Shown: positions 62,281 through 64,000 of the stretch, in pieces | How positions within the stretch are numbered: the stretch's first letter is position 1 | How the letters are laid out: each line of letters begins with the position of its first letter | Assembly: GCA_038562555.1 (NCBI GenBank) | Contig: JBCFBK010000020.1 | Coordinates: forward strand, 21,730 to 85,729 | From: JBCFBK01 sp038562555 | GTDB lineage: Bacteria; Bacteroidota; Bacteroidia; Bacteroidales; Prolixibacteraceae | DNA length: 64,000 nucleotides | Direction of reading: 5' to 3' | Notes under the pieces: generated by a model | Seen by the model: the letters and a program-made list of their open reading frames with translations, nothing else | Database searches by the model: none | What the model was told of the DNA's origin: nothing | Made by a program: the position numbers and the translations under genes

Positions 62281-62898
62281 TTATTTTCCGCTGATCAGGC
62301 GGATGAATTCCTCGCGGGTAGCTACCCGTTCAAAGGCACCTGTAAAATCGGAGGTCGTCGTGGTTGAATGCTGTTTCTGAACGCCTCTCATTTGCATGCA
62401 AAGGTGTTGGGCCTCAATCACAACAGCAACCCCCAGCGGGTTCAGCGTGTTTTGAATGCATTCCTTGATTTGGGTGGTCAGGCGTTCCTGTACCTGCAAA
62501 CGGCGGGCAAAGGCATCAACCACCCGGGCTATTTTACTCAACCCTGTGATATACCCGTTGGGAATATAACCGACGTGAGCCTTGCCGATGAACGGCAACA
62601 TATGGTGTTCGCAAAGCGAGTAAATTTCGATATCCTTGACAATGACCATTTGCCGGTAGTCTTCACGGAACATAGCATTCTTTAACATGGCCTCGGGATC
62701 CTGATCGTAGCCCTGGAGCAGGAATTGCATGGCTTTGGCGATCCGCACCGGTGTTTTTTGCAATCCTTCACGGCTTACATCTTCTCCAAGTAACTGAATA
62801 ATCTCACTGTAGTGTTCGCTGATCTTTTCAGTCATTTTTCCGTCAAAACTGTCAATTCGCTGATAGGAGCCTTTCTGCCCGTTATATGAATCTTTCAT
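62281..62898 (-). CDS. folE: GTP cyclohydrolase I
   Basis: A 205-residue FolE. The zinc ligands C96 and H99 (LCEHHM) and C167 (HLCMQMRG) are present, with HVGYIPNGYITGLSKIARVVD (about 108-128) and QERLTTQI. It converts GTP to dihydroneopterin triphosphate, the first step in folate and tetrahydrobiopterin synthesis. It is followed 18 bp later by the large ABC transporter gene, so the two may be co-transcribed, although no functional link is obvious. Confidence 0.95.
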   Translation of the reverse strand: MKDSYNGQKGSYQRIDSFDGKMTEKISEHYSEIIQLLGEDVSREGLQKTPVRIAKAMQFLLQGYDQDPEAMLKNAMFREDYRQMVIVKDIEIYSLCEHHMLPFIGKAHVGYIPNGYITGLSKIARVVDAFARRLQVQERLTTQIKECIQNTLNPLGVAVVIEAQHLCMQMRGVQKQHSTTTTSDFTGAFERVATREEFIRLISGK

Positions 62899-63002
62899 CT
62901 TTTCATGAATAAGAACCTGTAAAGGTAATAACTATATATTAATTTCAGGCAGGAGAAATGATCCGCAAATCATCAGGCGACAGAATCTGACTTGCATCCG
63001 GA

Positions 63003-63770
63003 TCACTTATCCCGGGTGAAAACCCAGGTGCTTCCCTCCGTAAGGCGGTTATTAAAATGGTAGCCTTCCAAATCAAAGGCCTTGAGATCTTCCGGGTCCT
63101 CCAGTTTGTTGGTTACAATAAAACGACACATAAGTCCCCTTGCCTTTTTTGCAAAAAAGGAAATCACCTGATACTGTCCGTTCTTATTTTCTTTGAAGAC
63201 AGGCGTAATCAGCTTCCCCTTTAATTTTGTCTGATCAATGACCTTAAAATATTCCTGTGAGGCCAGGTTAATGAGCAGTTGCCCCGAGTCTCTGAGGTCC
63301 CGGTTGATCGCCGATGTAATTTTTGCCTTCCAGAAATGATAAAGATCAGGGTGCCGGCCAACCCTGATTTTTGTTCCCATTTCAAGCCTGTAGGGCTGGA
63401 TCAGGTCAAGTGGTTTGAGTAAACCATACAGCCCGGATAGTATCCTGATCTTTTCCTGCGCAAGGTTAAGTTCGCTTGCGGTAAAAGCCTTAGCGTTCAT
63501 GCCATCGTAAACATCACCATTGAAAGCCAGAACAGCCTGCTTTGAATTTCTCAGGTCAAAGGGCGGATTCCAAAGTTGATTCCTTTCAGCATTAAGCATG
63601 GCCAGCTTAGGCGAAATCGACTGCAGATTAACCAGGTCGGAAGGCTTTAATTTTCGAAGGGAAGCATTGATTTGAGAGGCTTCTTTCAAAAAAACCGGAC
63701 GGGTATATTTGTCAGCGTCGGTTTTTGTTTCGAAATCGAGCGATTTGGCCGGTGAAATTACAATGATCAT
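63003..63770 (-). CDS. yaaA: YaaA-family peroxide-stress protein
   Basis: A 255-residue protein with the family start MIIVISPAKSLDF and the ALLAFNGDVYDGM-type segment (VLAFNGDVYDGMNAK), ILSGLYGLLKPLDLIQPYRLEMG and FFAKKARGLMCRFI. YaaA lowers free iron and protects DNA during hydrogen-peroxide stress in E. coli. It stands alone on the minus strand. Confidence 0.93.
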   Translation of the reverse strand: MIIVISPAKSLDFETKTDADKYTRPVFLKEASQINASLRKLKPSDLVNLQSISPKLAMLNAERNQLWNPPFDLRNSKQAVLAFNGDVYDGMNAKAFTASELNLAQEKIRILSGLYGLLKPLDLIQPYRLEMGTKIRVGRHPDLYHFWKAKITSAINRDLRDSGQLLINLASQEYFKVIDQTKLKGKLITPVFKENKNGQYQVISFFAKKARGLMCRFIVTNKLEDPEDLKAFDLEGYHFNNRLTEGSTWVFTRDK

Positions 63771-63818
63771 CTGCTAATACTTATTGAAACTGTCAAACAA
63801 ACAGGCGACCCTAAAAGT

Positions 63819-64000
63819 TTAGGAGGAACGCCTCGTCAGCAGGACGACGTTTTCAACATGATGGGTGTGCGGGAACATGTCGACCGGTTGAACGTGGCTG
63901 ATCCTGTAATGCCCGCTCATCAGGGACAGGTCGCGCGCCTGTGTTGCCGGATTGCAGCTCACATATACAATCCGTTCAGGTGATGCGGTCAGAATAGCCG
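63819..64000 (-). CDS. 23S rRNA (uracil-5-)-methyltransferase (RlmD/RumA type), C-terminal end
   Basis: Translated directly from the right edge on the minus strand, this is the last 59 residues of a gene that continues beyond the window. It contains VYVSCNPATQARDL, where Cys is the catalytic nucleophile of TrmA/RumA enzymes, and then QPVDMFPHTHHVENVVLL, the family's C-terminal signature. Whether it is RlmD or RlmCD cannot be settled from this part. Confidence 0.88.
   Translation of the reverse strand, partial: AILTASPERIVYVSCNPATQARDLSLMSGHYRISHVQPVDMFPHTHHVENVVLLTRRSS

Overview
The window looks like a chromosomal segment of a member of the Bacteroidota, probably an anaerobic or microaerotolerant Bacteroidales/Marinilabiliales-type organism. 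That placement is an inference from gene content. It rests on a complete moxR-DUF58-bat operon, a NusB about twice the usual length, the nusB-DUF1573-yajC-ybbR-coaE gene order, phylum-typical lipoproteins, and promoter-like motifs of the TTTG-N19-TAnnTTTG class. About 50 protein genes lie close together on both strands. I see no rRNA, tRNA, CRISPR array, phage or insertion sequence, and no gene-free stretch longer than 300 bases.

Layout. 1-6.4 kb: the end of an Omp85-like outer-membrane barrel gene, then a secreted S9/DPP-IV peptidase and a large SNF2-family helicase on the minus strand. 6.6-10 kb: an NfnAB-type flavin/Fe-S oxidoreductase pair followed 2 nt later by a dihydroorotate-dehydrogenase-like gene. 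10-18.9 kb: a LysM/periplasmic-binding fusion, ornithine aminotransferase, exported MsrA, a VTT membrane protein with a pterin dehydratase, a trans-sulfuration-type PLP enzyme, RsmE, SixA and a YfcE-like phosphoesterase. 18.9-24 kb: a minus-strand housekeeping cluster transcribed in the order nusB, DUF1573 lipoprotein, yajC, ybbR, coaE, TerB/DnaJ, prmA. 24-36 kb: rhomboid protease with threonine aldolase, photolyase, glutathione peroxidase, dnaX split by a frameshift at an A10 run, ferritin, a RelA-type (p)ppGpp synthetase with a degenerate HD domain, iorAB and fabI. 36-45 kb: the moxR-DUF58-bat operon and truA. 45.7-52.8 kb: two exported GH78 alpha-L-rhamnosidases flanking a SatD-like/DUF3307 pair. 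52.9-64 kb: SirB1-like protein, nucleoside phosphorylase, Gfo/Idh/MocA oxidoreductase, a cold-shock-domain protein, two beta-propeller proteins, a giant ABCG-like transporter, folE, yaaA and the end of a 23S rRNA m5U methyltransferase gene.

How the genes fit together. NfnAB and IorAB point to ferredoxin-linked, low-potential metabolism and amino-acid fermentation. Photolyase, ferritin, exported MsrA, exported glutathione peroxidase and YaaA point to protection against light, iron and peroxide. The Bat operon is a cell-envelope system built on MoxR and VWA proteins. The rhamnosidases suggest use of rhamnose-containing plant or algal glycans or glycosides.

The most notable signals are the probable programmed frameshift in dnaX (A10 followed directly by TAG, with a 212-codon in-family extension in the -1 frame), the nfnAB-DHOD-like trio, the RelA with a broken hydrolase site, an IorA lacking its ferredoxin module, the SatD-like/DUF3307 pair with a C-terminal helix-turn-helix, and related GTGAGTAACGAGT-type intergenic repeats at two distant places. 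I did not find a clearly undescribed multi-gene system; the nfnAB-DHOD trio and the SatD-like/DUF3307 pair come nearest.
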